This document shows, one piece after another, positions 17,311 through 26,758 of a stretch of DNA of 64,000 nucleotides. Within the stretch, counting starts at the first letter, position 1, and each line of letters begins with the position of its first letter. The DNA is taken from assembly GCF_029105185.1 (NCBI RefSeq), contig NZ_JAFMZK010000001.1, positions 124,001-188,000 on the forward strand, written 5' to 3'. The DNA is from Aliiroseovarius sp. Z3. Its GTDB lineage: Bacteria; Pseudomonadota; Alphaproteobacteria; Rhodobacterales; Rhodobacteraceae. The notes below the pieces were generated by a model, which worked only from the letters and a program-made list of their open reading frames with translations, was not told the origin of the DNA and did not search any database. The position numbers and the translations under genes were made by a program.

Positions 17311-18171
17311 TCAGGCGGCGTCAATCGCCGTGGCAATCATTGCTTCGAAATCATCCGGGGACTTGATCGCGGCGACTTCATGCGCACAGAGCGAGATACC
17401 GTAACGCGCCATGTGTTCATAGAGCGGCTGGCGATGCGCCAACGCCTGGGCATAGGTCCAGCGAATGAAGTCATCCGGTTCAACATCATCGGCTTTAATG
17501 CTGTTTTTCAACAAATATTCTTCCCAAACACGCGCCAGGAACTCGGGTTGATACGCCATCGGCTTCGGCGCGCGGTCAAATCGTTCAACCAAACGCTGGG
17601 TATGGGCTTCATCCCCCCTGAGCCAGACCAAAAGACAATGCCGGCTTAGCTCGGCAATCAGAGGGTCGTTTTCACACAGGGCCGGGTCGATCCATTCGCA
17701 GATGGATCCACCAGTGTCACAAATAAAATGCGGATAGCCATAGATGTTCTCGGCCCGCTCGATGAAGTGAACCGTATCCATCAGGGCCGCGATTTCGGCC
17801 GTGCGAAATTGCTGTTGCCGACGGTTATACTCCTCGATCGGCACGCCGCCTTTGTCAGGCGCGCCCGGTTTGCCCAGATAGGTCGCAAGCGGTGTCAGGT
17901 GATCAAATCTGATCTTCGGTGCGATACGAATTGAATCCGACATCAGAAGATCGCGCAGCAGCGGCACCTTCATCGCTTCTGTTTTCAGATTATCGGTGAT
18001 GTATTCGTCCATGTACCGGGTGCCGATCCGGTAGTCGATGGAATAATGAAACCAATCGCCCTGTTCGCGCAGCATGTTGGAAAGATAGGTCTTGCCCAGT
18101 CCGGACATCCCAAAGAACAGCACCCGCTTATGCGGGGCCTCCAGCCATTCCTGCGCGTTTTGATACAGCAT
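17311..18171 (-). CDS. P-loop NTPase of unknown function
   Basis: A 286-aa cytoplasmic protein with a clear Walker A near the N-terminus, [15 protein letters not shown], followed by [18 protein letters not shown], which resembles the acceptor region of small-molecule or nucleotide kinases. [12 protein letters not shown] may be a Walker B-like strand. The rest is not recognised. Two starts are possible, ATG 18171 (MLYQNAQEW) and 18186. It precedes metAA by 47 nt in the same direction, so the pair may be cotranscribed, which may hint at an amino-acid-related role. The function is not assigned. Confidence 0.75.
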   Translation of the reverse strand: MLYQNAQEWLEAPHKRVLFFGMSGLGKTYLSNMLREQGDWFHYSIDYRIGTRYMDEYITDNLKTEAMKVPLLRDLLMSDSIRIAPKIRFDHLTPLATYLGKPGAPDKGGVPIEEYNRRQQQFRTAEIAALMDTVHFIERAENIYGYPHFICDTGGSICEWIDPALCENDPLIAELSRHCLLVWLRGDEAHTQRLVERFDRAPKPMAYQPEFLARVWEEYLLKNSIKADDVEPDDFIRWTYAQALAHRQPLYEHMARYGISLCAHEVAAIKSPDDFEAMIATAIDAA

Positions 18172-18261
18172 CTTGCATCCCACCATTTTGCACCTTGGTA
18201 AGGGCGGAAGGCGGGCGGGTCAAATGGTTCGCATCGGGTTGGGAAGAAAGGGGAAATGAAA

Positions 18262-18290
18262 AACGCCCCGCGCGGTTGGCGCGGGGCGTT
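18262..18290 (-). terminator. Intrinsic terminator downstream of the FadL-like gene
   Basis: A perfect 12-bp stem (18262-18273 with 18279-18290) around a 5-nt GGTTG loop. Reading the minus strand, it is followed by TTTTTC, so it terminates the FadL-like transcript. A short TTTCGTGTTT on the plus side makes it possibly bidirectional. Confidence 0.88.
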
Positions 18291-18314
18291 TCGTGTTTCT
18301 TTGGCTGGGCTGGC

Positions 18315-19373
18315 TTAGAAGCGCAGGCCCATTTTCACGCCGATGGCGACGGCGCTGCCGCCATCATATACGACGGGCAGACCACCCGAAGTGACGGTCT
18401 TGCTATCAAACTTGGTGTACTGAACGCCTGCCGAGATATCATAGTTGCCTTGGGTGTATTTTGCACCAACGGCGATAGATTTCGATGCACCGGCAGGGGC
18501 AAGGAATGTGGTGCCGGTATCCGACCCGCCTTCATACCCCAGCGACAGCGAAACCGACCAGTTGTCGTTCAGGCGGCGCCCGATGCCCAGCTCATACGAG
18601 GTAACATCCTCGACAAAGTTCACCCAGTTGGCGGGTCCAAAGGCGGGGCCAGTTGTGTCAAGCGAGATACCATCCCATTTCGCGTGGCGGATCGAGCCGA
18701 ACACCAGCGTGTTTTCGGCGATACCCGTCTGGAAGTCCAGATTAAAGGCTTCCGGCATGGTCACTGACCCGGTCACCGCGTCCACTCCGAACGGCGTGGC
18801 ACGAACCCCCGTCAGCGCATGGTCAACGGATGTAAAGTAGGTCAGGGCGACACGCAGCGCGATTTCCGGCTTTTCGTAAGCCACACCAACCAAGCCACCC
18901 CATTCGGTGCCGCTTTCGGCACTCATGGCGCCCAGGCTTGAAATGATCTCGCCCGAGACTTTCTGGGCACGCACACCGCCGTGAACCGAGAACCCGTTAC
19001 CGAATTCATAGCGCAGGATACCGGTCAAAGCAGAGCTTTTGACTTCGGCCATACCCGGGGCAAGGGGGGCGTCGATATATTCAATGCTCGCGCCATAAGG
19101 TTGGTCCCAGATCAGGGCAAGGCTCAGATTGTCGTTCAACTGGGTCTTGTAGCCCAGCGAAAACATCGAGAAATCCGTGGCCGACTGGCTGATCGGAAAA
19201 ACGCCGGCACCGACACCTTCGATTGTAGGGCTGACATTGGCGAATGAGAAGGACAGGTAGTTGCCTTCTTCAAACAGGATCGAGATGTCTTGATCCGACC
19301 TGTCAATGCCTGCCTGCGCGGTGGTCGCTGCCGCAGTGAAAAGCGCAGCGGTTGTAAGTGTTAATTTGTTCAT
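18315..19373 (-). CDS. FadL/OmpP1-family outer-membrane transport protein
   Basis: A 352-aa beta-barrel of the FadL/TodX type, which moves hydrophobic compounds across the outer membrane. The first 20-22 residues form a signal peptide ending AATTAQAG. The body has alternating amphipathic strands, for example NDNLSLALIWDQPYGASIEY, and it ends in the terminal-Phe signature MGLRF. Two adjacent ATGs exist; the second (19373) has better spacing from GGGAGGA. It is somewhat shorter than E. coli FadL. The substrate, perhaps fatty acids or aromatics, is unknown. A strong terminator follows. Confidence 0.88.
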   Translation of the reverse strand: MNKLTLTTAALFTAAATTAQAGIDRSDQDISILFEEGNYLSFSFANVSPTIEGVGAGVFPISQSATDFSMFSLGYKTQLNDNLSLALIWDQPYGASIEYIDAPLAPGMAEVKSSALTGILRYEFGNGFSVHGGVRAQKVSGEIISSLGAMSAESGTEWGGLVGVAYEKPEIALRVALTYFTSVDHALTGVRATPFGVDAVTGSVTMPEAFNLDFQTGIAENTLVFGSIRHAKWDGISLDTTGPAFGPANWVNFVEDVTSYELGIGRRLNDNWSVSLSLGYEGGSDTGTTFLAPAGASKSIAVGAKYTQGNYDISAGVQYTKFDSKTVTSGGLPVVYDGGSAVAIGVKMGLRF

Positions 19374-19576
19374 CATTCCTCCCGTGAACCACAAACTGTC
19401 CGATAGTGATGGGTTACATTAAGACAAGGCTATTTGTCGCACTTGATATTGGTCAATCGTTACCTTGGGTCAGATCGTTCAGCGCGTCGTATATGCCGCC
19501 AAACGATGTGCAAAGGACACGGTTTCATACGAAATTTCGGCTGCGATAAGCTATAGTATAGGTTGTGTAAGGCGGG

Positions 19577-20446
19577 TTAACGGGGTCTGGCTGCGGCTTC
19601 GGCACGGATGTTAACAAGGTTGGCGATGACAATCATGCTCCCGCCTAGCACGAGCGCCCATCCGATAGGCTCGTCATAGAAAACGGCGCCGATCAAGGCG
19701 ATCAGGGGAAGGCGGGTGAAGTCGATCGGAATCACGACCGAGGCCGGCGCCAGCGACAAGGCAATGGTCATGCAGGTATGCGCCAGCAATCCGGCGCAGC
19801 CGATCAACACCAGCCACGGTGCAGTCGTCAGGCTGGGCAAGGCGATGTCGCCATCAAAGCCCGCCGTCAACAAACCGAAGACCAGTTGTGTTGCGGTCAG
19901 CCAGAACAGAATCGCCAGTGTCGTTTCCGACCGGGTCAGTCGGCGGGTGAACATCGCGGTGAAGGCGAAGCAGACCGCCGATAACGCCGCTGCACCGAGA
20001 CCCGCGGAGATCCCGGTGCCCGAGAAGGGTTGCGCTATGAACAGGATCCCGACGAAGCCCACCGCCGCGCTGATCGCGCGTGTCATTGTCAGCCGCTCGC
20101 CCAGCACCAGCGGCGACAGCGCAGCCACCCAAAGCGGAGAGGTGAACTCTAACGCGAAGACCTGGGCAAGCGGAATGGCTGTCAGCGCGAAGAACCACAG
20201 ATTCTGCCCCGCGAAATGGGCCAGATTTCGCACCAAGTGCAGCGGCGCACGAAGTATCGTAATCTCATCCTGTCCTTTGCGTGCGATGAGTATCGTCACG
20301 ACGATCACAAACCCCACGCAGGAGCGATAGAGCATCAGCTCGAACGTATCCAATTGATGACTGACCGCACGTCCCGCGATGGCCATCGCCGAAAAAGAGG
20401 CGATCGCACCCGTCATCCAGAATGCGGCCCGCAAAGTGGGTGTCAC
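19577..20446 (-). CDS. DMT-superfamily permease (EamA domains)
   Basis: A 289-aa inner-membrane protein with ten predicted helices as two EamA repeats. FGLL/WFFALTAIPLAQVFALEFTSP is typical of the first repeat, and PASVVIPIDFTRLPLIALIGAVFYDE with GWALVLGGSMIVIANLVNI of the second. It starts at a GTG overlapping the stop of the ABM gene (GTGA), so the two are translated together. Substrate unknown; this family exports amino acids and metabolites. Confidence 0.9.
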   Translation of the reverse strand: MTPTLRAAFWMTGAIASFSAMAIAGRAVSHQLDTFELMLYRSCVGFVIVVTILIARKGQDEITILRAPLHLVRNLAHFAGQNLWFFALTAIPLAQVFALEFTSPLWVAALSPLVLGERLTMTRAISAAVGFVGILFIAQPFSGTGISAGLGAAALSAVCFAFTAMFTRRLTRSETTLAILFWLTATQLVFGLLTAGFDGDIALPSLTTAPWLVLIGCAGLLAHTCMTIALSLAPASVVIPIDFTRLPLIALIGAVFYDEPIGWALVLGGSMIVIANLVNIRAEAAARPR

Positions 20447-20736
20447 ACCGAAATCTCTTCAATGGAGTAATGACGTGGAATGCCCGCCGTGATCTTTGCC
20501 CACGGGCTGTCAGCCGCCCGTGCCTGATGGGCGTCAAAATCCGCCTGCGAAACAAAAAGTTCAGAGACAAGAAAGCGCCCCGGACAGGCCGTGTCTTCCG
20601 TGACATCGAACCGAAGGCATCCCGGCTCTGCCCGTGTCAGAGCGATATGTTCGGGAAGGGCAGCCGCGATGGCAGCGCGACGATCCGCAGGAACGTCGAT
20701 ATACCCTGTGAGCGAGATTTGAGTGTTTCGTGTCAT
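20443..20736 (-). CDS. ABM-domain protein (putative quinol monooxygenase)
   Basis: A 97-aa member of the antibiotic-biosynthesis monooxygenase fold (ferredoxin-like alpha/beta). LTGYIDVPADRRAAIAAALP starts strand one and helix one. TRAEPGCLRFDVTEDTACPGRF and LVSELFVSQADFDAHQA complete the signature, similar to YgiN-type proteins. It is probably cytoplasmic and cofactor-free. It is coupled to the downstream DMT permease by a 4-nt overlap. No Shine-Dalgarno is evident before ATG 20736. Confidence 0.87.
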   Translation of the reverse strand: MTRNTQISLTGYIDVPADRRAAIAAALPEHIALTRAEPGCLRFDVTEDTACPGRFLVSELFVSQADFDAHQARAADSPWAKITAGIPRHYSIEEISV

Positions 20737-20836
20737 TCGGAATGGCTAGCAACTTACACAAGGAATGGCGAGCCCAGATCGACCAGTCCGTCGAACCCAT
20801 GGTCCACGCGCTGCAACTCTGGCCGGTCCGATTGGA

Positions 20837-21712
20837 CTAAGCCACTTTCCACAGCGATTTGGTCAATGGAAACCTTTTGCCGCAGAAGTCATAAACCTCG
20901 GCGTAATGTTCATGTAACATCGCTTTGAACTCAGACGGCAAATCCAGGGGCGCAGAGGCATTCACCCGTTTCCTGAAATCGACATCCACGATGTCGCGGT
21001 CAAGAAAACCCGCGATCTTTCCCAATGATTGATGATTGAACAAATTTTCATAAAGCTCGTAATGCAGCTCTGAGCCGTCGAAAACGTGCTCCAGCGCGGT
21101 TATCGTCTTGTCGTACCGTGTCCGTTTGATCTGCTCTGGACTCTTAGCGAATTCTTCGAACTCTCGTATCAGCTGCGTTTCGTCAATCTTGATCCCAAGC
21201 CTTTCTTGGTTGCGCCTTTTCATGCGTGAACTCGACCAAAGGCGATCGACGGGGTCACGCATAAGAAATATGACTTTGACCTCAAACCCCGCGTCCTCGA
21301 TTGCTGATCGTATCACCTTGAACTCGCTGGCGCCGAGTATCGAATAGCTTGGTGTAATATCACCGGTCATATTGGTGGTCTCGGTGATCAGACTTCGAAA
21401 ATACGCCCCATAGGCACCATCTTCTGTCTGCATCGACCGCCTGAGGGCCTGTTTGCTCTCGCGCGCTTTTGTTGGGGGGGCCACAAAGTTCTTGCAAAGA
21501 TCACTGAACTTGGCGTCCCAAACGTGATACTCTTTCATACAGCCAAAATCGCTGTATGCCTGAGATTGCAACACCCGATGCAGCCAGGTCGTTCCTGATT
21601 TTTGCGCACCAACCCCTAATACGAAAACGGGTTTGGCGCTGCGTTTGAACAGCCTTTTCAAATCAATACCGGTGCGTTGTCGATAAGACTTAGGTCTTTG
21701 CAATGACTTCAC
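20837..21712 (-). CDS. Sulfotransferase family protein
   Basis: A 291-aa PAPS-dependent sulfotransferase-like enzyme. The 5'-phosphosulfate loop is GVGAQKSGTTWLHRVL (about residues 33-48), and the 3'-phosphate site is FLMRDPVDRLWSSSRMKRR. GDITPSYS matches the central conserved block of sulfotransferases acting on carbohydrates. No signal peptide is seen. The acceptor is unknown; surface polysaccharide is typical in marine alphaproteobacteria. It is AT-richer than guaA, 30 nt downstream on the same strand, and may be a mobile surface-decoration gene. Confidence 0.88.
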   Translation of the reverse strand: MKSLQRPKSYRQRTGIDLKRLFKRSAKPVFVLGVGAQKSGTTWLHRVLQSQAYSDFGCMKEYHVWDAKFSDLCKNFVAPPTKARESKQALRRSMQTEDGAYGAYFRSLITETTNMTGDITPSYSILGASEFKVIRSAIEDAGFEVKVIFLMRDPVDRLWSSSRMKRRNQERLGIKIDETQLIREFEEFAKSPEQIKRTRYDKTITALEHVFDGSELHYELYENLFNHQSLGKIAGFLDRDIVDVDFRKRVNASAPLDLPSEFKAMLHEHYAEVYDFCGKRFPLTKSLWKVA

Positions 21713-21742
21713 CTTTTCAGTGACGGGCCTGGATGCCGCGCG

Positions 21743-23302
21743 TCACTCCCACTCGATCGTGCCCGGCGGTTTCGAGGTCACGTCATATGTGACGCGGTTG
21801 ATGCCTTTGACCTCGTTGATGATCCGGGTGGCGGTTTCGCCCAGGAATTCATGGCTGAACGGATAGTAGTCCGCGGTCATGCCATCCACAGACGTCACGG
21901 CGCGCAACGCACAGGCATAATCATAGGTGCGACCATCGCCCATGACCCCCACAGTGCGGACGGGCAGAATGGCGACGAAGGCCTGCCAGATTTCGTCATA
22001 GAGACCATGCTTGCGGATCTGGTCGATATAGACCGCATCCGCCTCGCGCAGGATGTCCAGCTTTTCGCGGGTGATTTCGCCGGGGCAGCGGATCGCAAGG
22101 CCGGGGCCGGGGAAGGGGTGACGCCCGATGAAATGGTCGGGCAGGCCAAGCTCCCGGCCCAGGGCGCGGACCTCGTCCTTGAACAGCTCGCGCAGGGGTT
22201 CGACCAGCTTCAGGCCCATCTTCTCAGGCAGGCCTCCCACATTGTGGTGTGATTTGATCGTCACCGAGGGGCCGCCCGAGAACGACACAGATTCGATCAC
22301 GTCAGGATAGAGCGTGCCTTGCGCCAGAAACTCGGCACCCTCGATGGTGTCCGCGTGTTTCTGGAACACGTCGATGAACAGCTTGCCAATGATCTTGCGC
22401 TTGGTTTCGGGGTCGGACTGACCGTCCAGCTCGCCCAGGAACAGCTCCTGCTCATCAGCATGGATCAGCTGCATGTTGTAATGATCGCGGAACATGGTGA
22501 CGACCTCTTCGGCCTCACCTTTGCGCAGAAGGCCATGGTCCACAAAGACGCAGGTCAGTTGATCACCAATGGCCTCGTGGATCAGAACCGCTGCGACCGA
22601 GCTGTCGACGCCACCGGACAGGCCACAGATGACCTTCTTGTCGCCAACCTGTTCGCGGATGACGCGGATGGCTTCCTCGCGATAGGCGCCCATGGTCCAG
22701 TCGCCCGAGAACCCGGCCAGTTTAACGAAATTCTCATAAAGCTTCGCCCCCTTCGGGGTGTGGTGCACCTCGGGGTGGAATTGCACCGCGTAGAAATGGC
22801 GCGACGGGTCGGCAGTGATCGCAAAGGGCGCGTTGGGCGAGGTCCCGAAAACCTGAAAACCCGGAGCAATTTCAGAGACATGGTCGCCATGGCTCATCCA
22901 GACCTGTTCGACCCCATGTTCGAACCATCCGTCCAGCAGGTCCAGCTTGGCTTCGGGCGTCACATAGGCGCGGCCGAACTCGGCCGTGCCGTGGCCGCTG
23001 ACCACCTTGCCGCCCAGTTGCGTCATCATCGTCTGCTGCCCATAGCAGATGCCCAAGATAGGCACGCCGAAGTCGAAAACCTCTTGCGGGGCGCGCGGGC
23101 TTCCCTCGCGCGTCACGCTGTCGGGCCCGCCAGACAGAATAATGGCTTTCGGGTCCATTTCGCGCACGAAATCCATCGTGACGTTCTGATAAGGGTGGAT
23201 TTCGCAATAGACATTCAGCTCGCGCAGACGCCGCGCGATAAGCTGCGTCACCTGGCTGCCGAAGTCGATGATAAGAAGGCGGTCGTGGCTCTGATCTGTC
23301 AT
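21743..23302 (-). CDS. guaA: GMP synthase (glutamine-hydrolysing)
   Basis: Converts XMP to GMP using glutamine ammonia and ATP. It is 519 aa, full length. The class I amidotransferase nucleophile is Cys86 in LGICYGQQ, with the triad histidine in [12 protein letters not shown]. The ATP-pyrophosphatase loop is [12 protein letters not shown]. The C-terminal dimerisation domain ends [15 protein letters not shown], the standard GuaA terminus. It diverges from the MttB-family gene. No purine riboswitch was noticed upstream. Confidence 0.98.
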   Translation of the reverse strand: MTDQSHDRLLIIDFGSQVTQLIARRLRELNVYCEIHPYQNVTMDFVREMDPKAIILSGGPDSVTREGSPRAPQEVFDFGVPILGICYGQQTMMTQLGGKVVSGHGTAEFGRAYVTPEAKLDLLDGWFEHGVEQVWMSHGDHVSEIAPGFQVFGTSPNAPFAITADPSRHFYAVQFHPEVHHTPKGAKLYENFVKLAGFSGDWTMGAYREEAIRVIREQVGDKKVICGLSGGVDSSVAAVLIHEAIGDQLTCVFVDHGLLRKGEAEEVVTMFRDHYNMQLIHADEQELFLGELDGQSDPETKRKIIGKLFIDVFQKHADTIEGAEFLAQGTLYPDVIESVSFSGGPSVTIKSHHNVGGLPEKMGLKLVEPLRELFKDEVRALGRELGLPDHFIGRHPFPGPGLAIRCPGEITREKLDILREADAVYIDQIRKHGLYDEIWQAFVAILPVRTVGVMGDGRTYDYACALRAVTSVDGMTADYYPFSHEFLGETATRIINEVKGINRVTYDVTSKPPGTIEWE

Positions 23303-23487
23303 GGAAACCGATTAGGGCAGGGGCCGAGGCAACGCAAGTCCTGCGTCAGGGTCTTCGGGGTCCGTCTAGCATTTTTTTCACCTTTTCTGTCCAGATGTCG
23401 CTTTTGCCCCTTGAAGGACGCTTGCGAGCGGATTTGCCTGAGGCGGCAGGATATTCACAAAACAACAGGATAATTTGGAGGACATCC

Positions 23488-25032
23488 ATGACCGAGGCAT
23501 CCACCCGTCGTCGTGGTCGCGGAGGCGGCGGCGCAGCTCGTCGCGCGGAACGCACCGCCGTGCGCATCGAATGCGCCAAAACGATTTCGCGCAACATTCC
23601 CAACCTCGAAATTCTCAATGACGAGGCGCTGGAGATCATCGAGTATAATGCTGAAACGGTTCTGGAAGAGGTTGGTGTCAACTTCGTGGAAAACCCGGCC
23701 GCCCTTGAGCGTTGGAAAGCCGCAGGCGCTGATGTCAGCGGCGAGCGGGTGCGTATCCCGCGCGGACTGGCGCGCGAATTGTGCAAAACGGCGCCCAGCA
23801 GCTTCGTCCAACATGCGCGCAATCCCGAACGCAATGTCGAAATTGGCGGCAACAATCTGGTGCTGGCCCCGGTCTATGGCCCGCCTTTCGTCCGCGACGC
23901 CGCAGGAGGTCGCCGCTACGCCACGATGGACGATTTCCGCAAGTTCGTGAAGCTCGCTTATATGTCCAAATGGATGCACCATTCCGGCGGCACGGTCTGT
24001 GAACCGACCGATGTGCCGGTGAACAAGCGCCATCTGGACATGCTGCTGGCCCATATGACCCTGTCCGACAAACCCTATATGGGGTCGGTGACGGCGCCGG
24101 AACGGGCACAGGACAGCGTCGAGATGTCCGGGATCCTGTTCGGTAAGGACTTCGTGCAGCAAAACACGGTGATGACCTCGCTGATCAACATCAACTCGCC
24201 CATGCAATATGACGATGTGATGATGGGCGCGATGGAGGTGTTTGCCGAGAACAACCAGGCCTCGATCATTTCGCCCTTTATCGTGGGTGGGGCCATGGCG
24301 CCTGTGTCGGTGGCGGGCACCCTGACGCAGGTTCTGGCCGAGGTGCTGGCCGGTGTCGCCTATAGCCAGCTGGTCCGCAAAGGTGCGCCGGTGGTGGCAG
24401 GGACGTTCGTATCCTCGATCGACATGAACTCGGGCGCGCCCACATTCGGAACGCCAGAAGCCGCGCATGTGACCTATGGGGCCGGGCAGTTGTTCCGCCG
24501 CCTTGGGCTGCCTTATCGCTCGGCCGGGTCGTTCAACGGATCGAAACTGCCGGATGCGCAGGCGGCTTATGAAACTGCAAACAGCCTGAATATGGGGCTT
24601 TTGTCAGGTGTGAACTTCATGTTGCACGCTGCCGGCTGGCTGGAAGGCGGGTTGGTTGCAAGCTTCGAAAAGTTCGTGATGGACGCCGATCAGTTGGGCA
24701 CATTGCATCATCTGGCCAAGGGCATTTCCGTGGACGAGAATGCGCAGGCCATGGATGCAATCCGCGAGGTCGGACCGGGCGGGCATTATCTGGGATGTGC
24801 ACATACTCAGGCAAACTTCAAAACCGCGTTCTGGCGATCAGAGCTTTTGGATTACAAGCCCTTTGAGACGTGGGAAGAAGAAGGCGCCCAAGACACCGAA
24901 ACTCTTGCGACGGCACGTGTGGAAAAATTGCTGAACGATTATCAGCAACCCGGCATGGATCCCGGCATTGCCGAAGGATTGCGTGACTATGTCGAGACCA
25001 AGAAAGCGTCGATGCCTGATGCGTTCGGCTAA
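23488..25032 (+). CDS. MttB-superfamily methyltransferase, non-pyrrolysine type
   Basis: A 514-aa trimethylamine-methyltransferase-superfamily protein, related to corrinoid-dependent MttB/MtgB enzymes that demethylate quaternary amines such as glycine betaine. There is no in-frame amber codon, so it is the non-pyrrolysine branch. Conserved features are VNFVENPAALERWKAAGADV near the N-terminus, NSPMQYDDVMMGAMEVFAE and GMDPGIAEGLRDYVETKK. ATG 23488 follows GGAGGA; the N-terminus has an Arg/Gly-rich tract. No corrinoid-protein gene lies beside it. An intrinsic terminator follows at 25076-25105. Confidence 0.9.
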   Translation: MTEASTRRRGRGGGGAARRAERTAVRIECAKTISRNIPNLEILNDEALEIIEYNAETVLEEVGVNFVENPAALERWKAAGADVSGERVRIPRGLARELCKTAPSSFVQHARNPERNVEIGGNNLVLAPVYGPPFVRDAAGGRRYATMDDFRKFVKLAYMSKWMHHSGGTVCEPTDVPVNKRHLDMLLAHMTLSDKPYMGSVTAPERAQDSVEMSGILFGKDFVQQNTVMTSLININSPMQYDDVMMGAMEVFAENNQASIISPFIVGGAMAPVSVAGTLTQVLAEVLAGVAYSQLVRKGAPVVAGTFVSSIDMNSGAPTFGTPEAAHVTYGAGQLFRRLGLPYRSAGSFNGSKLPDAQAAYETANSLNMGLLSGVNFMLHAAGWLEGGLVASFEKFVMDADQLGTLHHLAKGISVDENAQAMDAIREVGPGGHYLGCAHTQANFKTAFWRSELLDYKPFETWEEEGAQDTETLATARVEKLLNDYQQPGMDPGIAEGLRDYVETKKASMPDAFG

Positions 25033-25075
25033 GATGGAATCGTTCGCGATCCGTTCTGGTCGGTTAATGACAGAG

Positions 25076-25105
25076 TAAGGGGGCTTAACAGCCCCCTTAA
25101 CTTTT
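25076..25105 (+). terminator. Intrinsic terminator after the MttB-family gene
   Basis: TAAGGGGGCT (25076-25085) pairs perfectly with AGCCCCCTTA (25090-25099) around a TAAC loop, followed by CTTTT. It lies between this gene and the convergent DUF6477-like gene. Confidence 0.9.
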
Positions 25106-25122
25106 GTGGTGAGATTTCGGTG

Positions 25123-25419
25123 TTATTGGACCTCACGAGGCCCCTGAGGCAGCAGGCGCAGTTCAGACATCAACGCGATCAAGACCTCTACGTGATGGGC
25201 AATGGAATAGGATGCATCGCCTGATGTGCGTGTATCCTCCAATCGCGCTTCTTCTTGGATAAGCTCGTCCAAAGCTTTCGCAGGGCTGGGCGTGGATGTG
25301 GTTTTCATAAGCTTTTTCAAGTCTCTATCCCGATTATAGTCGACCAAGCCAAATCGGGCAGCACGCACCAGAATGCGCGGACGGCGTAAGGTTTTGATAC
25401 AGGTGAAGGGGTCGGTCAT
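25123..25419 (-). CDS. DUF6477-like small protein, 98 aa
   Basis: A 98-aa protein that resembles, from memory, the rhodobacterial DUF6477 family: MTDPFTCIKTLRRPRILVRAARFGLVDY followed by a helical charged middle and DASYSIAHHVEVLIALMSELRL. The function is unknown. ATG 25419 is chosen over an upstream extension because homologous proteins begin with this LRRPR segment. It diverges from the DUF6456 gene across a 244-nt region containing a CtrA-like motif. Confidence 0.75.
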   Translation of the reverse strand: MTDPFTCIKTLRRPRILVRAARFGLVDYNRDRDLKKLMKTTSTPSPAKALDELIQEEARLEDTRTSGDASYSIAHHVEVLIALMSELRLLPQGPREVQ

Positions 25420-25552
25420 GGGGTATCCTTTCGATGATTCTCCATGATCGTGACACAACCCCAGCGGGTGTTGCGTCAGCCCGCGTGCACCGTGCGGAGC
25501 CTTTAATAAATCTTACCGGTTCAGCAACAATCCTTTCTACACACAAGGTAGG

Positions 25553-25569
25553 TTAACGAACCGCTAACC
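25553..25569. promoter_or_regulatory. CtrA-like motif TTAA-N7-CTAACC
   Basis: TTAA (25553-25556), seven bases, then CTAACC (25564-25569), one mismatch from the CtrA consensus TTAA-N7-TTAA. It lies 95 nt before the DUF6456 gene, in the divergent region with the DUF6477-like gene. Seen in sequence; CtrA binding is inferred. Confidence 0.4.
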
Positions 25570-25663
25570 AATCGAATGATAGGTCTAACCGGCTAAAATT
25601 CAACCTGCGGTTGCGCGGTGGGATATCGCGAAACCCACGGAACGCCAATTGGAAGGGGCTTGA

Positions 25664-26758
25664 ATGCAAAACGCGACGCCATCTGGGATCGAACACAACA
25701 CTGTACTGCGCTGGTTGCCGGACGAAGTTCATCTGTATCTAAAACACACAGAAAAGGGTACGTCGATCCGTGCGCTTGCACGCGACATGGGTGTCCATGC
25801 ATCGACCGTGATGCGGCAGGTCCGGAAAACTGAAGCGCGCAGGGATGATCCGTTGGTCGACGCGCTGCTGACCCGTTTGGGGGCAGGGGTGCGCGATGGT
25901 CAGGCCGATCTTGGCCATATCGAATATAATCCGAACGGACAGGAAGAAGATCCGGTGTCACCACATATGCTTCGCCTGCTGCGGGCGATGCTAAAAGACC
26001 GCGCGGTGATGGTGGTCAGCCAAGGGGTTGATACGGCAGTTGTCTTGGCCGCGCGTGACGATGGCGACCCGATCACACTGGCCAAAGGGCCAACCGAGGT
26101 TGTCGAGCTGATGGCGTTTCGCGGGTGGATCGAAGGCAGCACCAAGGGGCGGGTATGCCGCTATCACATGACGCCAGATGGCCGTGTCGCCCTGAATCGC
26201 ATGCTGGCGCAAATGGAAAGCCGCGCCACCGGCTTTGCCGAGGCTCAGACGACCTTTATGGGGGCGCCCCAACACTCCGTTGGTACTGCCCACAAGCGTA
26301 TTGCAAACAGGACGAAACGCCCCATTGGCGCTGACAGCCCGGTGCGCGTGCTTGGACGCGCAAAGGGTCAACAGAAGCCGTATCTTGGCCCGGATCTGGT
26401 CAGAGCAGCCGAGCGGTTGCACCGCGATTTCGCATTGGGTCAATGCGCAATGTCCGGAATAAACTCGTGGGATCGCGTTCAAGCCGAAATTCAGCCCACA
26501 ACCGGCCCGACAACGGGGCATCCGTCGGACCGAAAACTAGATGCGCGCAAGAGGTTTGGAGAGGCGATCACAGCCCTTGGGCCAGAGCTTGCGCAGGTCG
26601 CTATGGCCGTTTGCTGTCACGAACGGGGCATGGAACGGATCGAAGCCGATATGGCGATGCCGGCCCGGTCAGGAAAATACCTTCTGCGGGTCGCGCTCAG
26701 CTATCTTGCACGCCACTATGACAAGGTGACAGGCGACGACCACGACCTGATCTATTGA
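25664..26758 (+). CDS. Helix-turn-helix protein with DUF6456 domain
   Basis: A 364-aa predicted DNA-binding regulator typical of Rhodobacterales. The N-terminal RALARDMGVHASTVMRQVRKTE is a helix-turn-helix. MLRLLRAMLKDRAVMVVSQGVDTAVVL and a winged segment (VELMAFRGWIEGSTKGRVCRYHMTPDGR) follow. The C-terminal DUF6456-type domain spans from about residue 245 (GPDLVRAAERLHRDFALGQ) to LRVALSYLARHYDKV. The target is unknown. ATG 25664 follows GGAAGGGG. Its stop overlaps the stop of the convergent neighbour by 7 nt. Confidence 0.82.
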   Translation: MQNATPSGIEHNTVLRWLPDEVHLYLKHTEKGTSIRALARDMGVHASTVMRQVRKTEARRDDPLVDALLTRLGAGVRDGQADLGHIEYNPNGQEEDPVSPHMLRLLRAMLKDRAVMVVSQGVDTAVVLAARDDGDPITLAKGPTEVVELMAFRGWIEGSTKGRVCRYHMTPDGRVALNRMLAQMESRATGFAEAQTTFMGAPQHSVGTAHKRIANRTKRPIGADSPVRVLGRAKGQQKPYLGPDLVRAAERLHRDFALGQCAMSGINSWDRVQAEIQPTTGPTTGHPSDRKLDARKRFGEAITALGPELAQVAMAVCCHERGMERIEADMAMPARSGKYLLRVALSYLARHYDKVTGDDHDLIY

